From: Allobosea sp035944375 | Lineage (GTDB): Bacteria; Pseudomonadota; Alphaproteobacteria; Rhizobiales; Beijerinckiaceae | NCBI RefSeq assembly: GCF_035944375.1 | Contig: NZ_DASZBE010000031.1 | Reading direction: 5' to 3' (one strand) | DNA: 64,000 nucleotides | In this document: piece after piece, positions 25,329-33,818 of the stretch | Numbering within the stretch: the stretch's first letter is position 1 | Layout: every line of letters begins with the position of its first letter | The notes under the pieces: model-generated | What the model was told of the DNA's origin: nothing | The model's input: only the letters and a program-made list of their open reading frames with translations | The model's database searches: none | Made by a program: the position numbers and the translations under genes

Positions 25329-25469
25329 CATGACGAACTCTGGTTCGCTTCAGGTCAAGCTCATCACGGTTTCACGCTGGGCGCCGTGACCGGACGCCTC
25401 GTCGCCGATGTCGTCGCCACTGGAACGAGGTTCATCGACGCGCAGCCGTTCCGACCCGGCCGATTCTGA
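25329..25469 (+). pseudogene. 3' remnant of a D-amino-acid dehydrogenase (DadA-like) gene
   Basis: The last 46 codons before TGA at 25467-25469 read HDELWFASGQAHHGFTLGAV and TGRLVADVVATGTRFIDAQPFRPGRF, the standard C-terminus of DadA-type FAD oxidoreductases (LWxAxGHxHxGxTxGPxTGRL ... PFxPxRF). Nothing upstream of 25329 continues the protein; the sequence there is the integrase remnant on the other strand. The mobile unit therefore probably inserted into, or deleted up to, this gene. It is not functional. Confidence 0.75.
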
Positions 25470-25653
25470 CCGCAGCCATGCTTGACCCCGTTCGAGCTCG
25501 CTCGCGCAGGCGTCTGGTCGCGCTCCTCGTCGCGCACTGTACAAGCCGATCCGCAGCACTGGCTCGTGATGCCTTGGCCGCGTTATTGCGTAGACTGGAG
25601 GACCGGCAGGGTGTCGGAATCACAAGCCATGGCATGGCAGGTGTCGGGGGGAC

Positions 25654-26814
25654 GTGTCGAGAATGGCCTATGACGTGATCGTCGTCGGGATCGGCGGCAT
25701 GGGAAGCGCGGCCGCCTGGCATCTCGCCCGGCGGGGCGTGAAAGTGCTCGGTCTCGAACGCTTCGACATCCCCCACAGCATGGGCTCGTCGCACGGCATC
25801 AGCCGGATCATCCGCATGCCCTATTACGAGGACCCGGCCTATGTCCCGCTGCTAAGGCGGGCCTATGAGCTCTGGGGCGAGATCGAAGCGGCGACCGGCG
25901 AGGAGCTGCTGGTCATCACCGGCTCGATCGACGCCAGCCCGGAGGATGACGCGCTGTTTCAGGGGGCTCTGAATTCGGCCCGTCTGCACGATCTGCCGCA
26001 TGAGGTTCTGACGGGCGATCAGGTCAATGCGCGTTACCCCGGCTATCGTCTGCCGTCGTCGCATCGCGCGGTGTTCCAGGAGCGCGGCGGGCTGATCGCC
26101 AGCGAGCGGGCGATCGTGGCGCATGTTCGCGCCGCCCAGGCGCATGGTGCGGAGATCCATGCCCGCGAGGCCGTGCTCGGCTGGGAGGCGAAACCCAACG
26201 GCGATGGCGTCGTCGTGACGACCGACCGGGGCCGCTACGAGGCCGCGCGGCTGGTGCTGACCGCCGGCGCCTGGATCGGCGACCTCGAACCCTCGCTCCG
26301 GGCGGTCGCGGTGCCCGAGCGCCAGGTTCTGGCCTGGCTTCAGCCCGCGAAGCCGGAGCTGTTCGCGCTCGATCGCTTCCCGGTCTTCAATTTGCAGGTC
26401 GATGAGGGCCGCTATTACGGCTTTCCGATCTACGAGGTGCCGGGCTTCAAGTTCGGCCGCTATCACCACCGCGGCGAAACCAGCCGTGCCGACGATGTCA
26501 GGCGCGAGCCGGACGCGGAGGACGAGCGCCTCCTGCGGGATTTCAGCCAGCGCTATTTCCCGGACGGCAGCGGCCCGACCATGGCGCTGCGGAGCTGCAT
26601 GTTCACCAACACCCCCGACGAGCATTTCATTCTCGACCGCCACCCCGACCATGAACAGGTCGTGCTCGTTTCGCCCTGCTCGGGGCATGGCTACAAGTTC
26701 TGCAGCGTGATCGGGGAAATCGTCGCCGATCTCGCCAGCGGAGACGGCACGACCCGCCACGACATCGGGTTCCTGCGCCTGGCGCGGACAGCGCTGGCTG
26801 CCCCACATGCATGA
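25654..26814 (+). CDS. solA: Monomeric sarcosine oxidase / N-methyl-L-tryptophan oxidase homologue
   Basis: A 386-residue flavoprotein of the DAO/MSOX family. The FAD site is VIVVGIGGMGSAAAWHLARRG, followed by GLERFDIPHSMGSSHGISRI, a block typical of MSOX/MTOX. Cys in SPCSGHGYKF near the C-terminus is the residue that binds FAD covalently. It oxidatively demethylates or deaminates secondary amino acids, giving H2O2. GTG 25654 and ATG 25663 are both possible starts behind GGGGGG. Its stop overlaps the hyuA start by eight bases, so it belongs to an operon with the ATP-dependent hydantoinase/oxoprolinase pair, pointing to an N-substituted or cyclic amino-acid substrate. Confidence 0.88.
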   Translation: MSRMAYDVIVVGIGGMGSAAAWHLARRGVKVLGLERFDIPHSMGSSHGISRIIRMPYYEDPAYVPLLRRAYELWGEIEAATGEELLVITGSIDASPEDDALFQGALNSARLHDLPHEVLTGDQVNARYPGYRLPSSHRAVFQERGGLIASERAIVAHVRAAQAHGAEIHAREAVLGWEAKPNGDGVVVTTDRGRYEAARLVLTAGAWIGDLEPSLRAVAVPERQVLAWLQPAKPELFALDRFPVFNLQVDEGRYYGFPIYEVPGFKFGRYHHRGETSRADDVRREPDAEDERLLRDFSQRYFPDGSGPTMALRSCMFTNTPDEHFILDRHPDHEQVVLVSPCSGHGYKFCSVIGEIVADLASGDGTTRHDIGFLRLARTALAAPHA

Positions 26815-28903
26815 TGGCCTCGATGTCGCCCCGCGCGGCGGCCTGCGTCTCGGCATCGACATCGGCGGCACCTTCACCGATTTCGCCCTGGTGGATTCGG
26901 CGGGCTCGCGGGTCGGCGTCCACAAGCAGCTGACGACGCCGCGCGATCCCTCGCACGCCGTGCTCGAAGGCACGCTCGCGATCTGCCAGGCCGTCGGCTG
27001 CTCCCTGTCCGACCTCGTCGAGATCGTCCACGGCACGACGCTGGTCACCAATGCCCTGATCGAGCGTCGCGGCGACCGCACCGGCATGCTCGTCACGCAA
27101 GGCTTCCGCGACCTCTTCGATATCGGCCGCGAGCAACGCTACGACCTGTTCGATCTGCGGCTGCGTTACGCAGAACCGATCGTCGAGCGAGGGTTGCGGG
27201 CCGAAATCCCCGAGCGGGTGAAACATGACGGCTCCGTGCTCGTGCCGCTGGACGAGGAAGCCGTCACTGCGCAGACGCGCCGGCTGGTCGAGGAGGAGCG
27301 GATCGAGGCGCTGGCGATCTGTTTCCTCCACGCGCATGTCGACGACCGTCACGAACGCCGCGCCCGCGAGATTGCAGGGGCGCTCTATCCGGCGCTGCAC
27401 ATCTCCCATTCGGCCGATGTCTTCCCCTATCCGCGCGAATTCGAGCGCTGGACCACGACCTGCGCCAATGCCTATTCGCAGCCGCTGGTCGACCGCTATC
27501 TCTCCCGGCTGGAGACGGGCCTGGCCGAGGCCGGCTTCCGCGGGCGGCTCTGGATCATGGCCTCGAGTGGCGGTCTGATGAGCCTCGACATGGCCCGGCG
27601 CTATCCGGTGAAGCTGCTGGAATCGGGCCCCGCCGCAGGCGTGCTCGTCGCGGCCCGGATTGGAACGGCGGTTGTGGGAGGCGACCTGCTCTCCTTCGAT
27701 CTCGGCGGCACGACCGCCAAGGGCGCGCTGATCCGCAAGGGCAGGCCCTTCCGCGCCTATTCCTTCGAGGCGGCGCATGCCTACGAGTATCGCAGCGGCA
27801 GTGGCCTCCCGCTGCAGATCCCCGTCCTCGACATGACCGAGATCGGGACCGGGGGCGGCAGCCTCGTCGCGCCCGATGCGCTCGGCCGGCTCAGGGTCGG
27901 GCCTCGCAGCGCCGGCGCCGAACCCGGGCCTGTGTCTTATGGCCGTGGCGGTAAGACCGCGACGTTGACCGATGCCAATCTCCTGCTCGGCTACCTCCAT
28001 CCCGACAGCTTCCTCGGCGGAACCATGACGCTGGATCTCGACGCCGCAGGCGCCGCCTATCGCGAGCAGATCGGCCTGCCGCTGGGCGTCGACGCGTTGC
28101 GCGCCGCCTGGGGGGCGCATGACATGGCCAATGAGGACATCGCGCGGGCCTTCCGCATGCATGCGACCGAACGCGGCTTCGACTATCGCGGCTGTGCCAT
28201 GGTGGCCTTCGGCGGCGGCGGGCCGCTGCATGCGGCGCGGATCGCGCGCAAGCTGCGGGTGCCGCGCGTGATCTTTCCGCGGGGAGCCGGCGTCATGTCG
28301 GCTTTCGGGATGCTGTCGGGCGCGCAATCCTTCGAGACGGTGCGGGCTTTCCGGCGCGGGCTCGACGCGGTCGAGGAGAGGGAGCTCAAGGCGCTTCTCG
28401 CGGAACTCGATGCCGAGGCCGCCGCGCCACTGGGCTCCGGCGCTGCCACGCACTGGCATCGCCGCTTCGACATGCGCTATCGCGGCCAGCACTACGACAT
28501 CGAGGTCGAGCTTCCGGAGGCCTGCGAGAACCTCTGCGAGGCGCTGCGGACGGGCTTTATCGAGCGCTACCGCGAGATCTTCCACACCAGTCTCGATGAG
28601 CCGATCGAGATCGTCGGGTGCAAAGTCGAGGCGAGCGCTTCGGCTCCCCAGAGTTTCTCGACCAGCCCGGAGGACGAAAACGACGGCGGCGAGGCGATCA
28701 CAGGCCATCGTCAGGCGTATTTCCCCGCAGCGGGCGGCCTTGTCGAATGCCCCGTCCTGGCGCGCTCGCGGCTGCGGCCGGGCCTGGTCGTGGACGGGCC
28801 GGCGCTGATCGAGGAACCGGAATCGACGATCCTGCTCGACGCTGGTGACCGAGCTACGGTGCATGGCGATTTGAGCCTCGTTGCGGAGATCGCGACCCCA
28901 TGA
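26807..28903 (+). CDS. hyuA: Hydantoinase/oxoprolinase subunit A
   Basis: A 698-residue protein with the actin-like ATPase fold of the HyuA/acetone-carboxylase beta family. The start of the N-domain is RLGIDIGGTFTDFALVD, then VHGTTLVTNALIERRGDRTG; the middle domain has SFDLGGTTAKGALI and GTGGGSL, and MVAFGGGGPLHAARIARKL leads into the C-terminal domain. It binds ATP and, with HyuB, opens a lactam or hydantoin ring (5-oxoproline, N-methylhydantoin) or carboxylates ketones. Overlap with solA upstream and ATGA overlap with hyuB downstream show one operon. Confidence 0.92.
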   Translation: MHDGLDVAPRGGLRLGIDIGGTFTDFALVDSAGSRVGVHKQLTTPRDPSHAVLEGTLAICQAVGCSLSDLVEIVHGTTLVTNALIERRGDRTGMLVTQGFRDLFDIGREQRYDLFDLRLRYAEPIVERGLRAEIPERVKHDGSVLVPLDEEAVTAQTRRLVEEERIEALAICFLHAHVDDRHERRAREIAGALYPALHISHSADVFPYPREFERWTTTCANAYSQPLVDRYLSRLETGLAEAGFRGRLWIMASSGGLMSLDMARRYPVKLLESGPAAGVLVAARIGTAVVGGDLLSFDLGGTTAKGALIRKGRPFRAYSFEAAHAYEYRSGSGLPLQIPVLDMTEIGTGGGSLVAPDALGRLRVGPRSAGAEPGPVSYGRGGKTATLTDANLLLGYLHPDSFLGGTMTLDLDAAGAAYREQIGLPLGVDALRAAWGAHDMANEDIARAFRMHATERGFDYRGCAMVAFGGGGPLHAARIARKLRVPRVIFPRGAGVMSAFGMLSGAQSFETVRAFRRGLDAVEERELKALLAELDAEAAAPLGSGAATHWHRRFDMRYRGQHYDIEVELPEACENLCEALRTGFIERYREIFHTSLDEPIEIVGCKVEASASAPQSFSTSPEDENDGGEAITGHRQAYFPAAGGLVECPVLARSRLRPGLVVDGPALIEEPESTILLDAGDRATVHGDLSLVAEIATP

Positions 28904-30561
28904 CGACGGATCTCAGCAGCTCCCGCCGAATCCTCGATCCGATCGACCTCGCCATCGCCTGGGACAGGCTGATCTCGATCACCGACGAAGGCGCGGCGGC
29001 CCTGATCCGCACCTCCTTCTCGATGCTGGTGCGCGAGGGCTTCGACCTTTCGGTGATGATCTTCGACACGCGCGGCCGGCTGATCGCGCAGAGCCGCAAG
29101 TGCATCCCCGTCTTCATCGGCACGGCGCCCGTGACCATGGCGCATATGCTCAAGCGGTTTCCGCCGCAGACGCTGGCGCCGGGGGATGTCGTCGCGTCCA
29201 ACGACCCCGTCATCGGCACGGGCCATATGTTCGACCTCGCCCTGATGAAGCCGATCTTCAGGGGTGGGCGCATCGTCGCCTATGCCATGAGCATCACGCA
29301 TCTGCCCGATATCGGCGGCATGGGCTTCTCCGCCGCCGCGACCGAAATCTACCATGAGGGTCTGCGGCTGCCGATCTGGAAGCTCTTCGCGGCGGGCCAG
29401 CGCGACGAGACGCTGATCGAGCTGATCAAGCTGAATGTCCGGGTGCCCGAGCAGGTGCTGGGCGACATCATGGCGAGCGTGAGCTGCCTCGAAGTCGTCG
29501 ACCGGCAGCTCGGCGAGTTCCTGTCCGAAGCGGGGCTCGCCGACGTCGACGCGCTCGCCGTTTCGATCATCGACCAGACCGAGGCCGCCGTCCGATCCGC
29601 GCTGGTCGCTATTCCCGATGGCGTTTATCGCAACGAAGTCGAGGTCGAGGCCTTCGACGACATCCGGCGGCTCGTCTGCCGGATCGACAAGCGCGGCAGC
29701 GAGGCGGCGATCGACTTCGCCGGAACGGGTCCCTGCGTCGGGGCCGGCATCAATGTGCCGCTGTCCTATACGCGCTCGATGGCGCTCTACACGCTGAAAT
29801 GCATCACCGCGCCCAGGCTTCCCAACAATGACGGCGCCACCGTGCCGATCTCGATCAGCGCGCCCGTGGGCTGCCTGCTCAATGCCGTGCCGCCGGCTCC
29901 GTCGGCCGGGCGGCATGTGATCGGCCACTTCATCCCCCCGCTGATTTTTGGTGCGCTGGCCGAGGTCGTACCGGACCGGGTGATGGCGGGCAGCGGGCTG
30001 ATCGACTTCATCACCCTGCAGTGCCGCCGGCCGGACGGCTCGGGCATGAGCACGACCTTCTGCGCGGCGGGCGGCTTCGGCGCATTGAGCGATCTCGACG
30101 GCCAGCCGACGACGCCGGGCTCGTCGAACATGGGCGGCATGTCGGCGGAGCTGTTCGAGCCCGAGAGCGGACTCGTCGTCGAGCGCAAGAGCTTGCGGCC
30201 GGATTCGGGCGGGGCAGGCGCCTATCGCGGCGGCCCCGGCCAGGAAATCGTGCTGCGCAACGACAGCGGCTATCCGGTCAGCGTCTTCTCCATGGCCAAC
30301 CGCACCCAGTTTCCGGCGCAGGGCTTCGCCGGCGGGCAGCCGGGCGCCTGCCGCGAGCATCTGGTCAATGGCGTGACGATCTCGCCGCAAGGGCGGCATG
30401 AGCTCGCGCCGGGCGACCGCCTGACGCTGCGCGAGGCCGGCGGCGCGGGCTTCGGCAACCCGCAAGCGCGGCCGGCCAGCAGGATCACGGACGATCTCAG
30501 ACGGGGCTATGCCACTCCGGAGGGCGTGTACCGAGCCTATGGGCCGGACTGGACGCGTTGA
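28900..30561 (+). CDS. hyuB: Hydantoinase/oxoprolinase subunit B
   Basis: A 553-residue subunit that pairs with HyuA. Family blocks are ILDPIDLAIAWDRLISITDE, RTSFSMLVREGFDLSVMIFD, VASNDPVIGTGHMFDLALMK and the HLPDIGGMG loop with a metal-binding histidine. Near the C-terminus are NMGGMSAELFEPESG and GGPGQEIVLRND. It holds the amide-hydrolysing or carboxylating site while HyuA supplies phosphorylation. Length fits HyuB (about 550-590). No third small subunit (AcxC-like) follows, so an acetone-carboxylase role is unlikely. Confidence 0.92.
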   Translation: MTTDLSSSRRILDPIDLAIAWDRLISITDEGAAALIRTSFSMLVREGFDLSVMIFDTRGRLIAQSRKCIPVFIGTAPVTMAHMLKRFPPQTLAPGDVVASNDPVIGTGHMFDLALMKPIFRGGRIVAYAMSITHLPDIGGMGFSAAATEIYHEGLRLPIWKLFAAGQRDETLIELIKLNVRVPEQVLGDIMASVSCLEVVDRQLGEFLSEAGLADVDALAVSIIDQTEAAVRSALVAIPDGVYRNEVEVEAFDDIRRLVCRIDKRGSEAAIDFAGTGPCVGAGINVPLSYTRSMALYTLKCITAPRLPNNDGATVPISISAPVGCLLNAVPPAPSAGRHVIGHFIPPLIFGALAEVVPDRVMAGSGLIDFITLQCRRPDGSGMSTTFCAAGGFGALSDLDGQPTTPGSSNMGGMSAELFEPESGLVVERKSLRPDSGGAGAYRGGPGQEIVLRNDSGYPVSVFSMANRTQFPAQGFAGGQPGACREHLVNGVTISPQGRHELAPGDRLTLREAGGAGFGNPQARPASRITDDLRRGYATPEGVYRAYGPDWTR

Positions 30562-30767
30562 GAGACGCGGAAGGCTTGAGCGCGGCAGGCGCTACGGCGC
30601 TGGATGAAGGTTAAAACGGATCGGCATCCCCGATTTCGCAAGAACTGGGAATGCTGGTTTCTGGAATGCGGTTCTGTTGCAGCATGGAGCCCCGGACCGG
30701 CTGCGACCTGTCCAAGGCGAGCGACGTCTGGTGGACGAGGATTTCGTCGCTGCTCTCGAGCTTTAGA

Positions 30768-32042
30768 TCAGCGCAGCATGCGCGGCAGCCACAGCGTCAG
30801 GTCGGGCCAGAAGGTGATGATCGCCAGGGCGCCGAAGAGCGGGATGTAGAACGGCATCACCGCCTTCAGCACGGCGGGCATCGAGGTCTTGGCGACGTCC
30901 GACAACAGGAACAGCGCCAGCCCCAGCGGCGGCGTCAAAAGCCCGATCATCAGGTTGAAGACGAAGATGATGCCCAGATGCACGGGGTCGACGCCGGCCA
31001 TCACCAGCGGTGCCGAGACCAGCGGCGCCACCAGAAGCGTCGCCGTCGTGCTGTCGAGGAACATGCCGACGATGATCAGCAGCACGTTGACGATGAGCAG
31101 CAGCACGATCGGGTCGGTCGAGATCGAAAGCAGGCTGCGGGTGAAGCTCTGCGGCAATTGCTCGATGGTCAGGATCCAGCCGAACAGGGCGGCGGCCGAG
31201 ACGATGATCAGCACGGCCGATGTCGTCTTCACCGTGTCGAACAGCGCAAAGCGCAGCCTCGGCCAGGTCAGCCCGCCATAGAAGAACACCGCGATCAGGA
31301 GGATGTAGGCGACCGTGATCGAGGCGGCCTCCGTCGGCGTGAAATAGCCGCCGAGCATGCCGCCGACGAGGAGAAGCGGCGTCATCAGCGCCGGCGCGGC
31401 CGGCCAGAAGGTCGTCCAGAGTTCGCGGACAGTCGGCCAGCGCTTCGAGCGCGGATGGTTATGGCGCTTGGCGAGCCAGGCCACGGTCGCCATCAGCATG
31501 GCGACATAGAGCAGCGCCGGCACAATGCCGGCGATCAGCAGCTGCACGATCGAGACGCTGGTCACCGAGCCGTAGATGATCAGCGGGATCGAGGGCGGAA
31601 AGATCGGCCCGACGACCGCCGACGCTCCGGTGATGGCGGCCGAATAGGCGCGGGTGAAGCCGGCCCTGACCATGGCACGGATCTCGATGCGGCCGAGGCC
31701 GCCGATATCGGCGAGCGCAGCGCCCGACGTGCCCGAGAACACCAGCGAGCCTATGACGTTGACCTGCGCCAGCCCGCCCGGCACGCGGCCCCCCAGCGTA
31801 TGGGCGAAGCGGTAGATATGACTGGTGATGCCCGCCTGATTCATCAGGCTGCCGACGAAGATGAAGACCGGAACGGCCACCAGCGGGAAGGAATCCAGCG
31901 CATAGGTCATTCGCTGCGCGACCAGTTCCAGCGGGAATCCCGACAGCAGGACATAGAGCAGGGCGGGGACCGCGATCGCGATGACGACCGGAAACCCGAA
32001 GATGAACAGCGCCACGAAGGCCAGGATGATGGTGATCGCCAT
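30768..32042 (-). CDS. dctM: TRAP transporter large permease subunit
   Basis: A 424-residue DctM protein with about 12 hydrophobic segments. It has FVGSLMNQAGITSHIYRFAHTLGG, GLAQVNVIGSLVFSGTSGAALADIGG and GPIFPPSIPLIIYGSVTSVS, the two helical-hairpin regions of the Na+-driven elevator, and GLLTPPLGLALF near the end. It imports a carboxylate captured by the DctP protein encoded upstream. It lies 13 bp after dctQ and is the last gene of the operon that starts at 35656 with the dehydrogenase-like gene. Confidence 0.94.
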   Translation of the reverse strand: MAITIILAFVALFIFGFPVVIAIAVPALLYVLLSGFPLELVAQRMTYALDSFPLVAVPVFIFVGSLMNQAGITSHIYRFAHTLGGRVPGGLAQVNVIGSLVFSGTSGAALADIGGLGRIEIRAMVRAGFTRAYSAAITGASAVVGPIFPPSIPLIIYGSVTSVSIVQLLIAGIVPALLYVAMLMATVAWLAKRHNHPRSKRWPTVRELWTTFWPAAPALMTPLLLVGGMLGGYFTPTEAASITVAYILLIAVFFYGGLTWPRLRFALFDTVKTTSAVLIIVSAAALFGWILTIEQLPQSFTRSLLSISTDPIVLLLIVNVLLIIVGMFLDSTTATLLVAPLVSAPLVMAGVDPVHLGIIFVFNLMIGLLTPPLGLALFLLSDVAKTSMPAVLKAVMPFYIPLFGALAIITFWPDLTLWLPRMLR

Positions 32043-32055
32043 GATGATCCGCCCT

Positions 32056-32622
32056 TCAGTGCTTCATCTCGTCGGGCAGATCGAGCTCGTCTTCGGGCTC
32101 ATGCTCCTGCGGGAAGCTGACATAGAGCGGCCGTCCCTGGATCGCCTTGGCGGTCTGGATGGCGCATTCGAGCGTGCTCATCGCAAAGCTGACGCAGGCC
32201 GCCCCCAGAAAGATCCAGTAGGGAATGCCCAGCGTCGGGGTCGAATTGTCGAGATTGCCGCCGATGGCGACGAAGCTCGCGATCGTGATCGCCGCGAAGG
32301 TCGCGGTGGCCGCGATCGCGCCGAGGATCTTTGCCATATGGACGACGCTGCGCGGCAGCATCGAGACGATTTCCTCCATCCGGATATTGGCGCCGGCCGA
32401 GATGACATAGGGCAGGGCCAGGAACACCGCGCAGATCAGCATGAAGCGCGCCAGTTCCTCCACCCCGATGATCGGCGTGGAGAAGATTTCGCGCGACACC
32501 ACCTGGATGAAGGGCAGCGACACCATGGCGATCAGCATCGCCAGGCTGCCCCAGCGGAACAGCCACCGCACCGGCTCGACGGCGCGGTCGATGCGATAGG
32601 TCCGGCTGTCGACACTCGTCAC
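32056..32622 (-). CDS. dctQ: TRAP transporter small permease subunit
   Basis: A DctQ protein with four hydrophobic segments: LAMLIAMVSLPFIQVV, LARFMLICAVFLALPYV, GAIAATATFAAITIASFVAI and IPYWIFLGAACVSFA. VVSREIFSTPIIGVEELARF is the family signature. The frame is open to TTG 32733, but that codon abuts a transcriptional hairpin and the extra 37 residues are not conserved in character; GTG 32622 or TTG 32661 are more reasonable and I use 32622. No convincing ribosome-binding site decides. It acts as the scaffold of the DctQM membrane complex. The acidic C-terminus (HEPEDELDLPDE) is unremarkable. Confidence 0.85.
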   Translation of the reverse strand: MTSVDSRTYRIDRAVEPVRWLFRWGSLAMLIAMVSLPFIQVVSREIFSTPIIGVEELARFMLICAVFLALPYVISAGANIRMEEIVSMLPRSVVHMAKILGAIAATATFAAITIASFVAIGGNLDNSTPTLGIPYWIFLGAACVSFAMSTLECAIQTAKAIQGRPLYVSFPQEHEPEDELDLPDEMKH

Positions 32623-32734
32623 GGAGAGAGGGCCATCGGGGGCGGTGGCAGAGCTTGGCAAGAGGGCATCTCTTTGCGGAATCGAGGAGCGGGCAGAGGC
32701 CTCGGCCGGACCTGGGCCGACGCAGGACGGCAAA

Positions 32735-32757
32735 AGCCGGGGCGTGGCGCCCCGGCT
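32735..32757 (-). terminator. Hairpin with U-tract between dctP and dctQ (attenuator)
   Basis: AGCCGGGGCG (32735-32744) and CGCCCCGGCT (32748-32757) form a perfect ten-bp stem with a three-base loop, and on the minus strand it is followed by TTTTG. It begins 8 bp after the dctP stop. Such a structure would end most transcripts after dctP, giving excess binding protein over membrane subunits, or protect the dctP mRNA end. Confidence 0.7.
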
Positions 32758-32764
32758 TTCGGCT

Positions 32765-33772
32765 TCACTTCATGGCGCTGGTGCGCGCGATGATGGGGGC
32801 CCAGGTCGGGAAGTCGGTGTTGACCTGCGCGCTCACCGATTTGCGGAACTCCTCGACCTTGAGTCCGTCCTTCTCGGTGATGAAGGTCATGCCCTTCTTC
32901 TTGAGTTCGTCGATCAGCTTGACCTCGGCCTCGAGCCCGAGCTTGAGCGTCTCCTCGCCGACCTCGGCCGCGACGGCGGCCACGACGGCGCGGTCCTTCT
33001 CCGGGATCGACTGCCAGCTGCGCTCGTTGATGAAGACCGGCAGCACGTTCTGCATGTGCCCGGTCAGCATCACATGGCTCTGCACCTCGTAGAGCTTGTT
33101 GGCGTTGATCATGGTGAGCGGGTTTTCCTGGCCGATCACCATGCCGGTCATCAGGGCGGTCGGCAGTTCGGCGACCTCGACCGGCGTCGGCACCGCGCCC
33201 ATGCCCTTGATCATCGTCGTCCAGAGCTGCAGCGGGACGCCGCGGAAGCGCTTGTCCTTGAGATCGGCGGGGGAATAGACCGCCATCTTCGCCGTCATCT
33301 GGCGGGCTCCGCGGTAGAGCCGGCCGACGATGCGGATATTGGCCTGCTTGACCAGCTTCTCCGACATCTCCTTCATGATCTCGGAATTGGCCGGGTCGGT
33401 GGCCTTCATCGCATGCGTGCCGTCGCGATAGATGAAGGGCGCCGCGAAGGCCGCCATCTCCGGCATCAGCCGTGACAGCGATGCGAATTCGTGGTGGGCG
33501 AGCGAGATCGCGCCGCTGCGGACGCCGTCGACCGTCTCCTGCGCGCCACCGAGCTGCGAGTTCGGGAAGACCTGAACCTTGACGCGACCTTCCGTGCGCG
33601 CCTGAACCCGCTTGGCGAACTCCTCGGCGTACCAGTACTGGATGTCGCCCTCCGAGCCGACATGGGCGTAGCGAAGCGTCACCTGGGCTGCCGCGGGGGC
33701 GGCGAAACCTGCCGCGAGCGCCAGCGCTGCGACCATGCTTTTGAGCGTCTGCCTCTTGTTGATCCTGGTCAT
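32765..33772 (-). CDS. dctP: TRAP transporter solute-binding protein
   Basis: A 335-residue periplasmic DctP-family protein with a signal peptide (SMVAALALAAGFAAPAAAQ). VTLRYAHVGSEGDIQYWYAEEF opens the mature protein. The selectivity arginine that binds the ligand carboxylate lies in RFRGVPLQLWTTMIKGMGA. PNSQLGGAQETVDGVRSGAI is a family block. The ligand should be an organic acid matching the adjoining CoA-transferase, hydratase and dehydrogenase genes, but it cannot be named. It starts 46 bp after the amidohydrolase gene. Confidence 0.93.
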   Translation of the reverse strand: MTRINKRQTLKSMVAALALAAGFAAPAAAQVTLRYAHVGSEGDIQYWYAEEFAKRVQARTEGRVKVQVFPNSQLGGAQETVDGVRSGAISLAHHEFASLSRLMPEMAAFAAPFIYRDGTHAMKATDPANSEIMKEMSEKLVKQANIRIVGRLYRGARQMTAKMAVYSPADLKDKRFRGVPLQLWTTMIKGMGAVPTPVEVAELPTALMTGMVIGQENPLTMINANKLYEVQSHVMLTGHMQNVLPVFINERSWQSIPEKDRAVVAAVAAEVGEETLKLGLEAEVKLIDELKKKGMTFITEKDGLKVEEFRKSVSAQVNTDFPTWAPIIARTSAMK

Positions 33773-33818
33773 CGGTTCCTCCTCGGTTTTTTATGATGAG
33801 CTTTGTTGGTTCGGCGGC

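Noticed and set aside
20688..25330. Genomic island integrated at tRNA-Glu
   Set aside because: No direct repeat of the tRNA 3' end was found downstream, and the integrase remnant is of the IS91-associated type, which is not known to target tRNA genes.
26627..28864. 745-residue open frame antisense to hyuA
   Set aside because: Composition is typical of a GC-rich shadow; hyuA on the plus strand has all family motifs.
30651..32120. 489-residue Gln/Asp/His-rich frame opposite dctM
   Set aside because: Pure antisense shadow of a TRAP permease, without domain or ribosome-binding site.
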